DNA from: a virus
IMG/VR virus record: IMGVR_UViG_3300017720_000048
Location: 1-28,178 of that record
DNA length: 28,178 bases
Direction: 5' to 3' (one strand)
In this document: piece by piece, positions 15,730 to 22,234 of the stretch
Position numbering within the stretch: the first letter of the stretch is position 1
Layout: every line of letters starts with the position of its first letter
Notes under the pieces: generated by a model
Databases searched by the model: none
What the model was told of the DNA's origin: nothing
Seen by the model: only the letters and a program-made list of their open reading frames with translations
Program-made: the position numbers and the translations under genes

Positions 15730-16110
15730 ATGGCTGAGAGAACTAAATTGATAAAGAAGCTTGACAAAATATTTAGCATTTGGGTAAGGCGAAAAGATTC
15801 AGTAGATGAAGAAGCTACTTGTTTCACTTGTGGATGCAGAAGAAACTTCAAAGAAATTCATGCTGGTCATTTTATGTCTAGAAAATATATGGCAACCAGA
15901 TGGTCAGAACTCAACGTTCAACCCCAATGTATCAAATGCAACATTTTTGACAACGGTCAACAGTATTTGTTTGCAAAAAATCTAGATAAAAAGTTCGGTG
16001 ATGGTACTGCTAATGAGTTACATTTAAAATCTCAGATGTTAACCAAGTTCACAAATGATGAACTTTTGGAAAAAATAAGATTATATACTAAATTAGTAAA
16101 AGAATTATAA
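15730..16110 (+). CDS. ninG: NinG-like recombination endonuclease
   Basis: The 126-aa protein has the NinG/Rap pattern: a basic N-terminal helix (KLIKKLDKIFSIWVRRKDS), a CxxCxC cluster (ATCFTCGCRR), HAGHFMSRKYMATRW, and a second Cys pair in VQPQCIKCNIFDNGQQY. These form an HNH-like zinc-supported nuclease that resolves recombination intermediates in lambda-type phages. It is a full-length short form. It stands alone between the G-run gap and a terminator. Together with ERF, the SSB-like protein and the FEN exonuclease it makes a recombination toolkit. Confidence 0.85.
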   Translation: MAERTKLIKKLDKIFSIWVRRKDSVDEEATCFTCGCRRNFKEIHAGHFMSRKYMATRWSELNVQPQCIKCNIFDNGQQYLFAKNLDKKFGDGTANELHLKSQMLTKFTNDELLEKIRLYTKLVKEL

Positions 16111-16124
16111 CTGTGGTGGTTTAT

Positions 16125-16155
16125 TGGGGCAGAGCTTGGTATTTTTACCGCCCCA
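16125..16155 (+). other. Structured RNA element after ninG
   Basis: TGGGGC (16125-16130) can pair with GCCCCA (16150-16155), and GGTA (16138-16141) with TACC (16146-16149) inside it, leaving a 7-base bulge. It lies just 8 bases before a true terminator. It might be part of a tandem terminator or an attenuator leader. Confidence 0.4.
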
Positions 16156-16162
16156 CTGATTC

Positions 16163-16191
16163 AAAAGGGTGATTAATTTCACCTTTTTTTT
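16163..16191 (+). terminator. Rho-independent terminator after ninG
   Basis: The core GGTGA (16168-16172) pairs with TCACC (16179-16183), extended by an A-rich left arm and a T8 right arm, over a TTAATT loop. It closes the ninG transcript. Confidence 0.85.
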
Positions 16192-16197
16192 ATCTAA

Positions 16198-16231
16198 TTT
16201 TGATTTATTAAATATTTGTTTAATATATTTG
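16198..16231 (+). promoter_or_regulatory. Host-type early promoter with overlapping inverted repeat
   Basis: TTTTG (16198-16202) and TATATTTG (16224-16231) are 21 bp apart, fitting the Bacteroidetes TTTG/TAnnTTTG promoter. TATTAAA (16206-16212) and TTTAATA (16219-16225) form a 7-bp inverted repeat with a 6-bp spacer that overlaps the -7 box, a possible operator. Bases 16204-16231 match 18825-18852 at 25 of 28 positions. Confidence 0.7.
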
Positions 16232-16239
16232 AAATAAAA

Positions 16240-16365
16240 ATGGAAAATAAACCAAAAGAAAATATATCATCTCAGAATAAAGATGATACTATTAAAAAGC
16301 TAGAGCAAAAAATATTGATGCTTGAAGCTTTATTGTCTGTTAACTCTAAAAAACAAAACTTTTAA
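16240..16365 (+). CDS. Very small first early gene (41 aa)
   Basis: The ATG lies 9 bases after the TATATTTG box and the stop lies 3 bases before the ERF gene, so it fills the space exactly. The product MENKPKENISSQNKDDTIKK LEQKILMLEALL... is charged, with a short Leu-spaced helix, and has no known domain. As the promoter-proximal early gene it may be a small regulator or host-interaction peptide; this is only position-based. Confidence 0.5.
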   Translation: MENKPKENISSQNKDDTIKKLEQKILMLEALLSVNSKKQNF

Positions 16366-16368
16366 TAT

Positions 16369-16920
16369 ATGAATATACACGATAAACTAACTCAAATACA
16401 GAATAGAATTAAAGTTGAAAAAAAACACTTTAATAAATTTGGAAAATACTATTACAGAAAAGCCGAAGATATACTTCAAGAGGTAAAGCCATTATGCCTA
16501 GAGTTTAAATGCTGCATTTTAATAAAAGAAAAATATTTATCAGATTCTTTAATTCAAAGCACAGCAATTATGAGAGATAATATCCAAGAGGTAAAAGCTA
16601 TAGCCATAGTAGGTGTGGATTTAAACCAAAAGGGTATGTCAACACCTCAACAATATGGGGCTGCTAGTAGTTATGGTAAAAAATATGCCCTTGGCAATTT
16701 GCTTGGTTTAGATGATTCAGCTGATGCAGATGCATTGAATAAGCATGAAAAACAAAAGCCAACATTACTGGCAAATACACCAGACTTTGACAAAGCCTTA
16801 AAAGCTTTGACCAAAGGTTATACCATTGCAGATATTGAAAAAAAATATACTGTAAACACAAGTGAATTAAATCTTTTAAATGAACAAATAAATAAACTAA
16901 CTGATGAGCACATTAATTAA
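16369..16920 (+). CDS. erf: ERF-family single-strand annealing protein
   Basis: The 183-aa product shows the ERF core: an N-terminal helix IHDKLTQIQNRIKVEKKHFN, GKYYYRKAEDILQEVKPL, and the diagnostic MSTPQQYGAASSYGKKYALG NLLGLDD near residues 89-115. ERF proteins anneal complementary single strands during phage recombination and genome circularisation. The C-terminal third is less conserved. The gene overlaps the SSB-like gene by 17 bases, the usual pairing of annealer with SSB. Confidence 0.9.
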   Translation: MNIHDKLTQIQNRIKVEKKHFNKFGKYYYRKAEDILQEVKPLCLEFKCCILIKEKYLSDSLIQSTAIMRDNIQEVKAIAIVGVDLNQKGMSTPQQYGAASSYGKKYALGNLLGLDDSADADALNKHEKQKPTLLANTPDFDKALKALTKGYTIADIEKKYTVNTSELNLLNEQINKLTDEHIN

Positions 16921-17200
16921 TTTTTATATTGATATAAATAGTTTGCCAAAAGATAAATTTAAAAAAGGCAAAAACGGTAAAGTATTTTATAACTTCACTG
17001 CTAATATTGAGGATGTAACTAATGAATATGGTCAAAATATATCTATATTTCAAGAGCAAACTAAAGAAGAACGTGATAATAAAATAAAAAGAAATTATCA
17101 TGGAAATGGTTCGGTAGTTTGGACAGATGGCAACATAGTAAAAGCTGAAAAGAAAAAATTAGCTAATTATGACAATAACAATAATGACCTACCATTTTAG
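16904..17200 (+). CDS. SSB-like single-stranded-DNA-binding protein
   Basis: The 98-aa product ends in NNNNDLPF, the acidic-tip-plus-hydrophobic ending by which SSB proteins recruit partners. The body (FYIDINSLPKDKFKKGKNGK VFYNFTANIED...) is beta-rich with Lys/Phe/Tyr, compatible with a reduced OB fold. It follows ERF with overlap and is followed by a terminator. It is shorter than bacterial SSB; the OB fold itself is inferred. Confidence 0.75.
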   Translation: MSTLINFYIDINSLPKDKFKKGKNGKVFYNFTANIEDVTNEYGQNISIFQEQTKEERDNKIKRNYHGNGSVVWTDGNIVKAEKKKLANYDNNNNDLPF

Positions 17201-17214
17201 GGTTAGGTTGATAG

Positions 17215-17243
17215 GGGTGGTTTAAAAGCCACCCTTTTTTTTT
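17215..17243 (+). terminator. Rho-independent terminator after ERF/SSB
   Basis: GGGTGG (17215-17220) pairs with CCACCC (17229-17234) over an 8-base loop and is followed by T9 to 17243. Confidence 0.9.
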
Positions 17244-17261
17244 ATTTAAACACACCACATT

Positions 17262-18083
17262 ATGACACACAAAGAAGCTCTTAAGCTCTGTTCAATTAAT
17301 CCAGATGCTAAAATTATTTACCCCCCAATAGCCCTTTCACTAGGTTCAAAGGTATTAGATACCAGACAAGGCAAGAAAGTTGTAGATATACCGATCGCGA
17401 CCTATTCAAATATTAGTGCAATTGGCTCACCGCCCAAAACTAAAAAGACATTTTTAACATCACTTCTAGTAAGTGCTTATTTACATCATAACCAGTTTTC
17501 TGGTAAGATAAAAACTCACCGCAAAGATGAGCTGGTTTTGCATTTCGATACTGAGCAAGGTGAATACCATGCTTCTAGGGTTTTTAATAGGGTGATAGAT
17601 ATGGCAAACTTAGATTTTAAAGAAGCTTACAAATGTTACGCTTTGAGGGTATTATCGCCCAAGCAAAGAATTGATTTTATTGAAAAAGAAATAGCATATA
17701 ATAAAAATGTGGGCTTGGTTATTATAGATGGTATTACTGACCTGGTAGCTGACATTAATAATATCGAAGAAAGCAATTTGGCAGTTCATAAATTAATGGA
17801 ATGGAGCGGAAAATATAAATGCCATATTATGACAGTGATACACACCAACTATAATTCCGACAAAATAACTGGTCATTTAGGTTCAATTCTACTCAAGAAG
17901 CTAGAAACATTAATCTCATTAGAACAAATTAATGATGAAATCAAAGTAAATTGCAAATTAAGCCGAGGTTTTTCATTTGAATCATTTAACTTTAAGATTA
18001 ATTCATTTGGTTACCCCGAAATTTGCGATAATTTTTATGACCCCCTTAGAAGCGATATTCAAGAAACACAAAAATTGGGTTAA
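17262..18083 (+). CDS. RecA-fold ATPase / replicative helicase-like protein (AAA_25 type)
   Basis: The 273-aa protein has a Walker A loop GSPPKTKKT (residues 55-63), an acidic catalytic position in HFDTEQG (about 94-100), Walker B LVIIDGITD (152-160) and a sensor-like TVIHTN (191-196). This is the layout of RepA/DnaB-type hexameric helicases of plasmids and phages. It probably loads or unwinds DNA at the phage origin. No primase domain is fused. The start follows an intergenic terminator by 18 bases; its 3' end overlaps the sigma-like gene. Confidence 0.8.
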   Translation: MTHKEALKLCSINPDAKIIYPPIALSLGSKVLDTRQGKKVVDIPIATYSNISAIGSPPKTKKTFLTSLLVSAYLHHNQFSGKIKTHRKDELVLHFDTEQGEYHASRVFNRVIDMANLDFKEAYKCYALRVLSPKQRIDFIEKEIAYNKNVGLVIIDGITDLVADINNIEESNLAVHKLMEWSGKYKCHIMTVIHTNYNSDKITGHLGSILLKKLETLISLEQINDEIKVNCKLSRGFSFESFNFKINSFGYPEICDNFYDPLRSDIQETQKLG

Positions 18084-18513
18084 TGTAGTTAAAAGTTTTG
18101 GGTGTGATGAGTATTTAGCCGATGATGTTGTTCAAGAAATGTACATAAAAGTTCAACAAAGGTTAAACAAAGGGCTAGATATCAGCTATGGTGATGACGA
18201 TTATAATGAATTTTATATTTTCAAGGTGCTCAGAAGCTTATTTTATGACCTAAAGCGAAAGCAATCAAAGGTAAAGCTTTATGATTTGCATGAAAACACT
18301 AAAACAACTGAAGAAGAAGTGTGCTATGAGTGCTTTGAAGCCAAAGTTGACAAAGCAAAACAAGAATTATTTTGGTATGATAGCCAAGTTTTTGACATTA
18401 TTGATGGGGGTTACTCCATTGCAAGGCTTTCACGAGAAAGCGACATAAGTTATTACAGCCTTTATAACACTTATAGGAAGGTAAAAAAGATTTTGACAGA
18501 TGAAATTGGGTGA
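18037..18513 (+). CDS. Sigma-70-like RNA polymerase factor
   Basis: The start ATG at 18037 (MTPLEAIFKKHKNWVNVVKS) is preferred; the ATG at 17977 lies deeper inside the helicase gene. The 158-aa product has a region-2-like block (residues about 10-75: SFGCDEYLADDVVQEMYIKV and FKVLRSLFYDLKRKQSKV), an acidic linker, and a C-terminal helix-turn-helix-like block (FDIIDGGYSIARLSRESDIS YYSLYNTY). It resembles small sigma-like factors I know from Bacteroidetes phages. It is a natural candidate for recognising the CGTTA late promoters found at four late units. It could also be a DNA-binding regulator without sigma activity. Confidence 0.7.
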   Translation: MTPLEAIFKKHKNWVNVVKSFGCDEYLADDVVQEMYIKVQQRLNKGLDISYGDDDYNEFYIFKVLRSLFYDLKRKQSKVKLYDLHENTKTTEEEVCYECFEAKVDKAKQELFWYDSQVFDIIDGGYSIARLSRESDISYYSLYNTYRKVKKILTDEIG

Positions 18514-18640
18514 TTTGATATATTATTTTACTAAATACACTGGTATTAAGTTTATTGTGGATGGGTTGAGTAAGTATTTTGGCTTTGATTGTAAATGTGA
18601 TGACCGCCGTAAGAAGCTTAATAATATAAAAAGATGGTAA
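18500..18640 (+). CDS. Small Cys-containing protein (46 aa)
   Basis: The ATG lies inside the sigma-like gene (14-base overlap). The product MKLGDLIYYFTKYTGIKFIV DGLSKYFGFDCKCDDRRKKL... follows a pattern I recognise from Bacteroidetes phages (LGDxI..FTKxTGIK, then a CxC-D-RR-KKLN end). The apolar N-terminal half could be amphipathic. The function is unknown. Confidence 0.75.
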   Translation: MKLGDLIYYFTKYTGIKFIVDGLSKYFGFDCKCDDRRKKLNNIKRW

Positions 18641-18819
18641 AAGCCGATAGAATTAAGTGGGAAGCATTCAAAGCGGTCAAAAAAACTACCATTACCCATG
18701 AAGAATACGAAATGGTTTGTCAATTTCATGCCAAATACTTCAATCATAAGATTGATTACCCTTGTAAATGCAGCCCCAAAAGAATCAATAGCTTCATCGC
18801 TGACCTAAATAATCTATAA
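18634..18819 (+). CDS. Small protein with PCKCSPKRIN motif (61 aa)
   Basis: It overlaps the previous ORF by 7 bases. The product has a helical N-terminus (IKWEAFKAVKKTTITHEEYE) and the block CQFHAKYFNHKIDYPCKCSP KRINSFIADLNNL, recognised from Bacteroidetes phage genomes. His and Cys residues could bind a metal. It is the last gene of the helicase transcript before a new promoter. Confidence 0.75.
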   Translation: MVKADRIKWEAFKAVKKTTITHEEYEMVCQFHAKYFNHKIDYPCKCSPKRINSFIADLNNL

Positions 18820-18824
18820 TATTT

Positions 18825-18852
18825 TTTATTAAAGATTTATTTGATATATTTG
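18825..18852 (+). promoter_or_regulatory. Early promoter element, near-copy of 16204-16231
   Basis: The 28-base element ends in TATATTTG (18845-18852) and matches 16204-16231 at 25 of 28 positions. The -33 box is only a T-rich stretch. It precedes the methyltransferase/exonuclease transcript; the ATG is 22 bases beyond the box. Confidence 0.6.
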
Positions 18853-18873
18853 TTTAGACTAACTAATAAACAA

Positions 18874-19026
18874 ATGAATTATCAATGGGGTTTTTCCTCT
18901 AAAAAGTCTGATTTAGAAGCTGCCAAGCAAAAATATCTATTAGAACGCAAACAAAATAAAAGTTCTTGGTTTTCAAGTTGGCTTGATTACTTGCATTTAA
19001 AAGATAAGTTTAATGAAAATTCTTAA
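18874..19026 (+). CDS. Small basic protein (50 aa) opening the methyltransferase unit
   Basis: The ATG at 18874 is chosen; an upstream TTG-initiated version would run through the promoter. The product MNYQWGFSSKKSDLEAAKQK YLLERKQNKSS... is basic, with two Trp residues near SWFSSWLDYL. Its 3' end overlaps the cytosine methyltransferase by 14 bases. The function is unknown. Confidence 0.6.
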   Translation: MNYQWGFSSKKSDLEAAKQKYLLERKQNKSSWFSSWLDYLHLKDKFNENS

Positions 19027-19660
19027 TTTATACGCTTGTTTAGGAGGTAATAGATATAAGTGGGGTAATGATCACGATATTACAGCGGTTGAATTAGATT
19101 CAGAAGCTGCTAGATTATATCAAGAACGTTTTCCAGGCGATAAAGTTATTGTTGCAGATGCTCACCAGTACCTTCTAGATCATTATAAAGAGTTTGATTT
19201 TATTTGGTCAAGCCCACCATGCCCAACACATAGTAGGGCAGCTTTTGGTGGTAGAAAATCAGATAAAAGTAATTTTAAAGTCGTTTACCCAGACATGACT
19301 TTATATCAAGAAATTTTATTATTAGATAATTATTTCAAAGGCAAATATTGTGTTGAGAATGTCATCCCATTTTACACCCCACTAATTCCAGCTCAAAAAA
19401 GAGCTAGACATTTATATTGGTGTAATTTTAAATTACCAGCAATTCTATCAAAAAGAGAAGTTTTAGTTTGTAGTGGTAAGAATGAGGTTAAAAAATTATG
19501 TGAATTTCACGATTTTAATTTTTATCAATACAAAGGCAAACAACCCACAAGCAAAATGGCTAGGAATTTGGTAGATTATGAAGCTGGTAAAACGATTTTA
19601 GATGCTGCCATTGGAATAATTAAGAAACAAAACGTAAACCAAATAGATTTATTCTCATGA
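19013..19660 (+). CDS. C5-cytosine DNA methyltransferase (compact)
   Basis: The 215-aa enzyme shows motif I (LNLYACLGGNRYKW), motif IV with the catalytic Cys in SSPPCPTHS (C70), motif VI (CVENV, 114-117) and a QKRARHLYW block like motif VIII. The family usually has 300 or more residues with a separate target-recognition domain; this copy is short and has little room for one. No restriction partner is adjacent, so it is probably an orphan protecting or regulating phage DNA. It overlaps the exonuclease start (ATGA). Confidence 0.85.
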   Translation: MKILNLYACLGGNRYKWGNDHDITAVELDSEAARLYQERFPGDKVIVADAHQYLLDHYKEFDFIWSSPPCPTHSRAAFGGRKSDKSNFKVVYPDMTLYQEILLLDNYFKGKYCVENVIPFYTPLIPAQKRARHLYWCNFKLPAILSKREVLVCSGKNEVKKLCEFHDFNFYQYKGKQPTSKMARNLVDYEAGKTILDAAIGIIKKQNVNQIDLFS

Positions 19661-20361
19661 AAATACTCGTAGATGCTGATTCTTTGATTTTTGCTAGTTG
19701 TTACCGGCCCAAAGAGGATCCGGAAACGTTTTATGATAATTTGGATGATGTTATTTTCAAGTTTGATGAAAGCTTTCAGAACATTATTAATGAATTAGAT
19801 GACATTTATGACTTATCGGAGGTGGTTGTGTTCAATGATTCACGTGGTAACTTTAGAAAACTCATCACAAAGACTTACAAAGCCAATAGAAAAGACCAAA
19901 TAAAGCCACCAATGCTTCCAGACATACACAAACACGTGCACGACACGTATAATGGCGTGAGGGGCTTCGGAGTAGAAACTGATGATATGGTTGCTAGTTA
20001 CTGGAAGAGCTATTCTGAAGAATATGGAAGAGATAATGTAATGATTGTTTCTATTGATAAAGATTATTTACAGCTTCCAGCCTTAATTTATAGGTATAAT
20101 CGAAAAGAATTTTTAGATGTGTCTAAATTTGATGCCCTAAAAAACTTTTATACTCAAATGATCACTGGTGATTCAGCTGATAATGTCAATTTTTTTCATG
20201 GAAAAGGTATAAAATTTGCTAAAAAATACCTAGATGTTGACACACCATATAAGTTAACAAAAAAAATATATAAATTATTCAAAGAAAAATACAAATCTAA
20301 GGCTAAAGAAAATTATATAAAATGCTACCACCTTTTAAAACTTAGAACAGATGTTAAATAA
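19657..20361 (+). CDS. FEN-type 5'-3' exonuclease
   Basis: The 234-aa protein has the metal-binding acidic residues of flap/5' nucleases: DAD (D6 and D8), YKANRK (a basic substrate clamp, about 74-79), ETDD (107-110), SIDKDY (D134, D136) and GDSADNV (171-177). T7 gp6 and T4 RNase H belong to this family. It would resect DNA ends for ERF annealing or remove RNA primers. The C-terminal part is shorter than in bacterial Pol I 5' nucleases. Confidence 0.9.
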   Translation: MKILVDADSLIFASCYRPKEDPETFYDNLDDVIFKFDESFQNIINELDDIYDLSEVVVFNDSRGNFRKLITKTYKANRKDQIKPPMLPDIHKHVHDTYNGVRGFGVETDDMVASYWKSYSEEYGRDNVMIVSIDKDYLQLPALIYRYNRKEFLDVSKFDALKNFYTQMITGDSADNVNFFHGKGIKFAKKYLDVDTPYKLTKKIYKLFKEKYKSKAKENYIKCYHLLKLRTDVK

Positions 20362-20569
20362 AAGCATATCAATTGAAAAAGCTACCCTAGATGAGCTTAT
20401 AAAGCTCAGAAATGATAGTTTAAAGCACATGATAAGTGACAAAACGCTTGATCCAAATGATTTAGCTAGATTATCTAAATACGTTAAAAGAATTAATAAT
20501 AAAATTAAAAAACTAGATGAAAAAAATAAAGAAATTAGTAAAAACAACGATTATCTTGACTTGTTTTAG
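20351..20569 (+). CDS. Small helical protein ending DYLDLF (72 aa)
   Basis: It overlaps the exonuclease end by 11 bases. The sequence is almost all charged helix (LDELIKLRNDSLKHMISDKT, then RINNKIKKLDEKNKEI) and ends in the short acidic/hydrophobic tail YLDLF. A similar DLF ending is seen in the methyltransferase at 19013 (QIDLFS). Such tails often serve as clamp- or partner-binding peptides, but this is only a hint. The function is unknown. Confidence 0.65.
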   Translation: MLNKSISIEKATLDELIKLRNDSLKHMISDKTLDPNDLARLSKYVKRINNKIKKLDEKNKEISKNNDYLDLF

Positions 20570-20622
20570 TACAAGCATACTAATTTATTCCGTAGCTAGT
20601 GGTTTAATTAGACACAATCCCC

Positions 20623-20748
20623 ATGTACGATAACCCATTTGTAATAAAATGTAATTATTGTGGCATAATTTATAATTCAAAATATAATAAATGCCCCAAA
20701 TGTAAAAATAAAAATGCAAAAAATGACTGCACAGCAAATTTCAGATAA
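20623..20748 (+). CDS. Small zinc-ribbon protein (41 aa)
   Basis: The product has CNYCG and CPKCKN, two CxxC knuckles 11 residues apart, a minimal zinc ribbon. It begins after a 53-base gap and overlaps the next gene by 35 bases. It could bind nucleic acid or a polymerase subunit. It is too short for a confident call. Confidence 0.55.
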   Translation: MYDNPFVIKCNYCGIIYNSKYNKCPKCKNKNAKNDCTANFR

Positions 20749-21094
20749 AATAATAAAGAAATCTGGCATAAATATCTTTGAAAACTCAAGAAAAAGACAC
20801 ATCATTCAATACCGCTCATTGTTAATACACATATTGAGAGACAAATTGAATATGAGGTGGGTATCTATAGCCATGTTTTTCAAAGCTAATGACAAAAATA
20901 TGACTGAAGCTTCTATAATTCACAGCTATGATCACTTTCCGATCTATCAAGAGCAAGATAAAAACCTAAAACAGATGCTAGAAGAGTTTAATTTTAAGCC
21001 TATTGATATTGATGTGCTTGACAAAATACATTATCTTAACAATAAAATTAAAAATCTTACTCAAAAACTAGAGAAATATGAGAAAATTGCTTGA
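20714..21094 (+). CDS. DnaA domain-IV-like DNA-binding protein
   Basis: The start is ATG 20714 or the in-frame ATG at 20723. The product (126 or 123 aa) contains SRKRHIIQYRSLLIHILRDK LNMRWVSIAMFF, then ASIIHSYDHFPIYQEQDKNL, a layout like the helix-turn-helix DNA-binding domain of DnaA (R-x-x-A/Y-x-Y-L...I/W-x-x-I...H-x-x-V/I-x-H). No ATPase domain is present. It ends in a coiled coil. It may bind host-type DnaA boxes or the phage origin, helping the helicase at 17262 to load. The similarity is weak and pattern-based. Confidence 0.55.
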   Translation: MQKMTAQQISDKIIKKSGINIFENSRKRHIIQYRSLLIHILRDKLNMRWVSIAMFFKANDKNMTEASIIHSYDHFPIYQEQDKNLKQMLEEFNFKPIDIDVLDKIHYLNNKIKNLTQKLEKYEKIA

Positions 21095-21257
21095 TAAATT
21101 TATAAATTTCTTTTTCGATCCAGACCCAATTCTTGATAATAACATCAATATTAGTGTACCCAAGACATTCGAGAGCAAGAAAGATCAGCAAATATTTCTT
21201 AGACAGACCAAAAACTTGATTTTGGAAAATACTACCATCGAAAAACCAGCTAAATAA
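21078..21257 (+). CDS. Small ORF between DnaA-like and methyltransferase genes (59 aa)
   Basis: It overlaps the preceding stop by 17 bases and ends 12 bases before the methyltransferase. The product MRKLLDKFINFFFDPDPILD NNIN... has an apolar/aromatic N-terminus and a charged tail. No domain is recognised. The tight fit suggests it is translated. Confidence 0.55.
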   Translation: MRKLLDKFINFFFDPDPILDNNINISVPKTFESKKDQQIFLRQTKNLILENTTIEKPAK

Positions 21258-21269
21258 AAAGTTATTAAA

Positions 21270-21872
21270 TTGATTACTAACGAAGATAATATGAATTTAA
21301 TGGCTAGGTATGAAGATAACTATTTTGACTTAGCTATTGTTGATCCGCCCTATGGTATTGGAAATTGGGTTCAGCAAACAGGAAATAAAAGAGGAAAAAA
21401 GGTTGATTGGAATGATAACATACCTAATAAGCAATATTTTAAAGAATTATATAGAGTAAGTAAAGAGCAAATTATTTGGGGTGCTAACTATTATAATTGT
21501 TTTAACAATAAAGGAGGTGCAATAATTTGGGATAAAAAAAACCCAAACCCAAAATTTAGTAAATGTGAAATTGCAAGTTATAGCAGATTAAAAAAAGTTG
21601 ATTATATATGTATTAAACATTTTGGATTTATATCTGATGATAATTATAATATTCACCCGTGTCAAAAACCAGTAAAACTTTATGAATGGCTTTTAATGAA
21701 TTACGCAAAAGAAGGTGATAAAATACTGGATACCCATTTAGGAAGTGGATCAATAGCTATAGCTTGTCATAATTTAGGGTTTGATTTAACAGCTTGTGAA
21801 CTTGACACAGAATATTATGAAAAAGCAATGAAAAGAATTAGCGATCATAAGAAACAAATAAGAATGTTTTAA
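21270..21872 (+). CDS. DPPY-type DNA methyltransferase (N6-adenine or N4-cytosine)
   Basis: There is no ATG before the conserved N-terminus; a TTG at 21270 gives LITNEDNMNLMARYEDNYFD, the usual start for this family, so TTG initiation is inferred (ATG 21291 would lose seven residues). The 200-aa enzyme has motif IV DPPYGIG (25-31), HPCQKPVKLYEWLL (129-142) and a motif-I-like ILDTHLGSGS (152-161), i.e. the circularly permuted beta-class order. THLGSGS replaces the usual FxGSGT. It is an orphan, perhaps protecting phage DNA from host restriction. Confidence 0.85.
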   Translation: MITNEDNMNLMARYEDNYFDLAIVDPPYGIGNWVQQTGNKRGKKVDWNDNIPNKQYFKELYRVSKEQIIWGANYYNCFNNKGGAIIWDKKNPNPKFSKCEIASYSRLKKVDYICIKHFGFISDDNYNIHPCQKPVKLYEWLLMNYAKEGDKILDTHLGSGSIAIACHNLGFDLTACELDTEYYEKAMKRISDHKKQIRMF

Positions 21873-21877
21873 TCAGT

Positions 21878-21885
21878 TATATTTG
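21878..21885 (+). promoter_or_regulatory. TATATTTG box just before terminase small subunit
   Basis: TATATTTG lies in the 17-base gap before the ATG at 21890, only four bases upstream of it. No clear -33 box is seen. If active, the transcript would begin at or next to the ATG. Confidence 0.4.
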
Positions 21886-21889
21886 AGTA

Positions 21890-22234
21890 ATGTATAAAAC
21901 AAACGACATAATCGAGAAGTCAATTGAGGTAATTAAAGAGCAAAACTTGATTTTTATAGGTGATATTTTTGCTTATACGATGTTTTCTAAAGATGCTTTT
22001 TATGATCACAAATGCCATGAAAACGAAGCGATAAAAAAGGAGCTGCAAAATAATAGGGTATTGATGAAGCAGAATATGCGAAAGAAATGGTATAAATCAG
22101 ATAATGCTGCCCTCCAGATATCTCTTATGAAATTGATTGGTGATGAATCAGAGGTTCAAAGGCTAAACAATTCTAAGCACGAAATAAAGCACGATAATAA
22201 AGACAATAATATCAACGTTAAAATCATCAAGTGA
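21890..22234 (+). CDS. terS: Terminase small subunit
   Basis: The 114-aa helical protein resembles small terminase subunits of Bacteroidetes phages (LIFIGDIFAYTMFSKDAFYD H, then MRKKWYKSDNAALQISLMKL IG, and a Lys/Asn-rich tail). It has an N-terminal helix-turn-helix-type segment for recognising phage DNA. It overlaps the large subunit as GTGA, the standard pair order. Confidence 0.8.
   Translation: MYKTNDIIEKSIEVIKEQNLIFIGDIFAYTMFSKDAFYDHKCHENEAIKKELQNNRVLMKQNMRKKWYKSDNAALQISLMKLIGDESEVQRLNNSKHEIKHDNKDNNINVKIIK

Noticed and set aside
15548-15751. 67-aa frame across the holin end, G-run and hairpin
   Set aside because: It reads the G-runs as low-complexity Gly/Val/Glu, overlaps holin and ninG at both ends, and looks like noncoding DNA.
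17977-18036. Upstream ATG for the sigma-like gene
   Set aside because: The extra residues have no family resemblance and lie in the helicase gene; ATG 18037 fits better.
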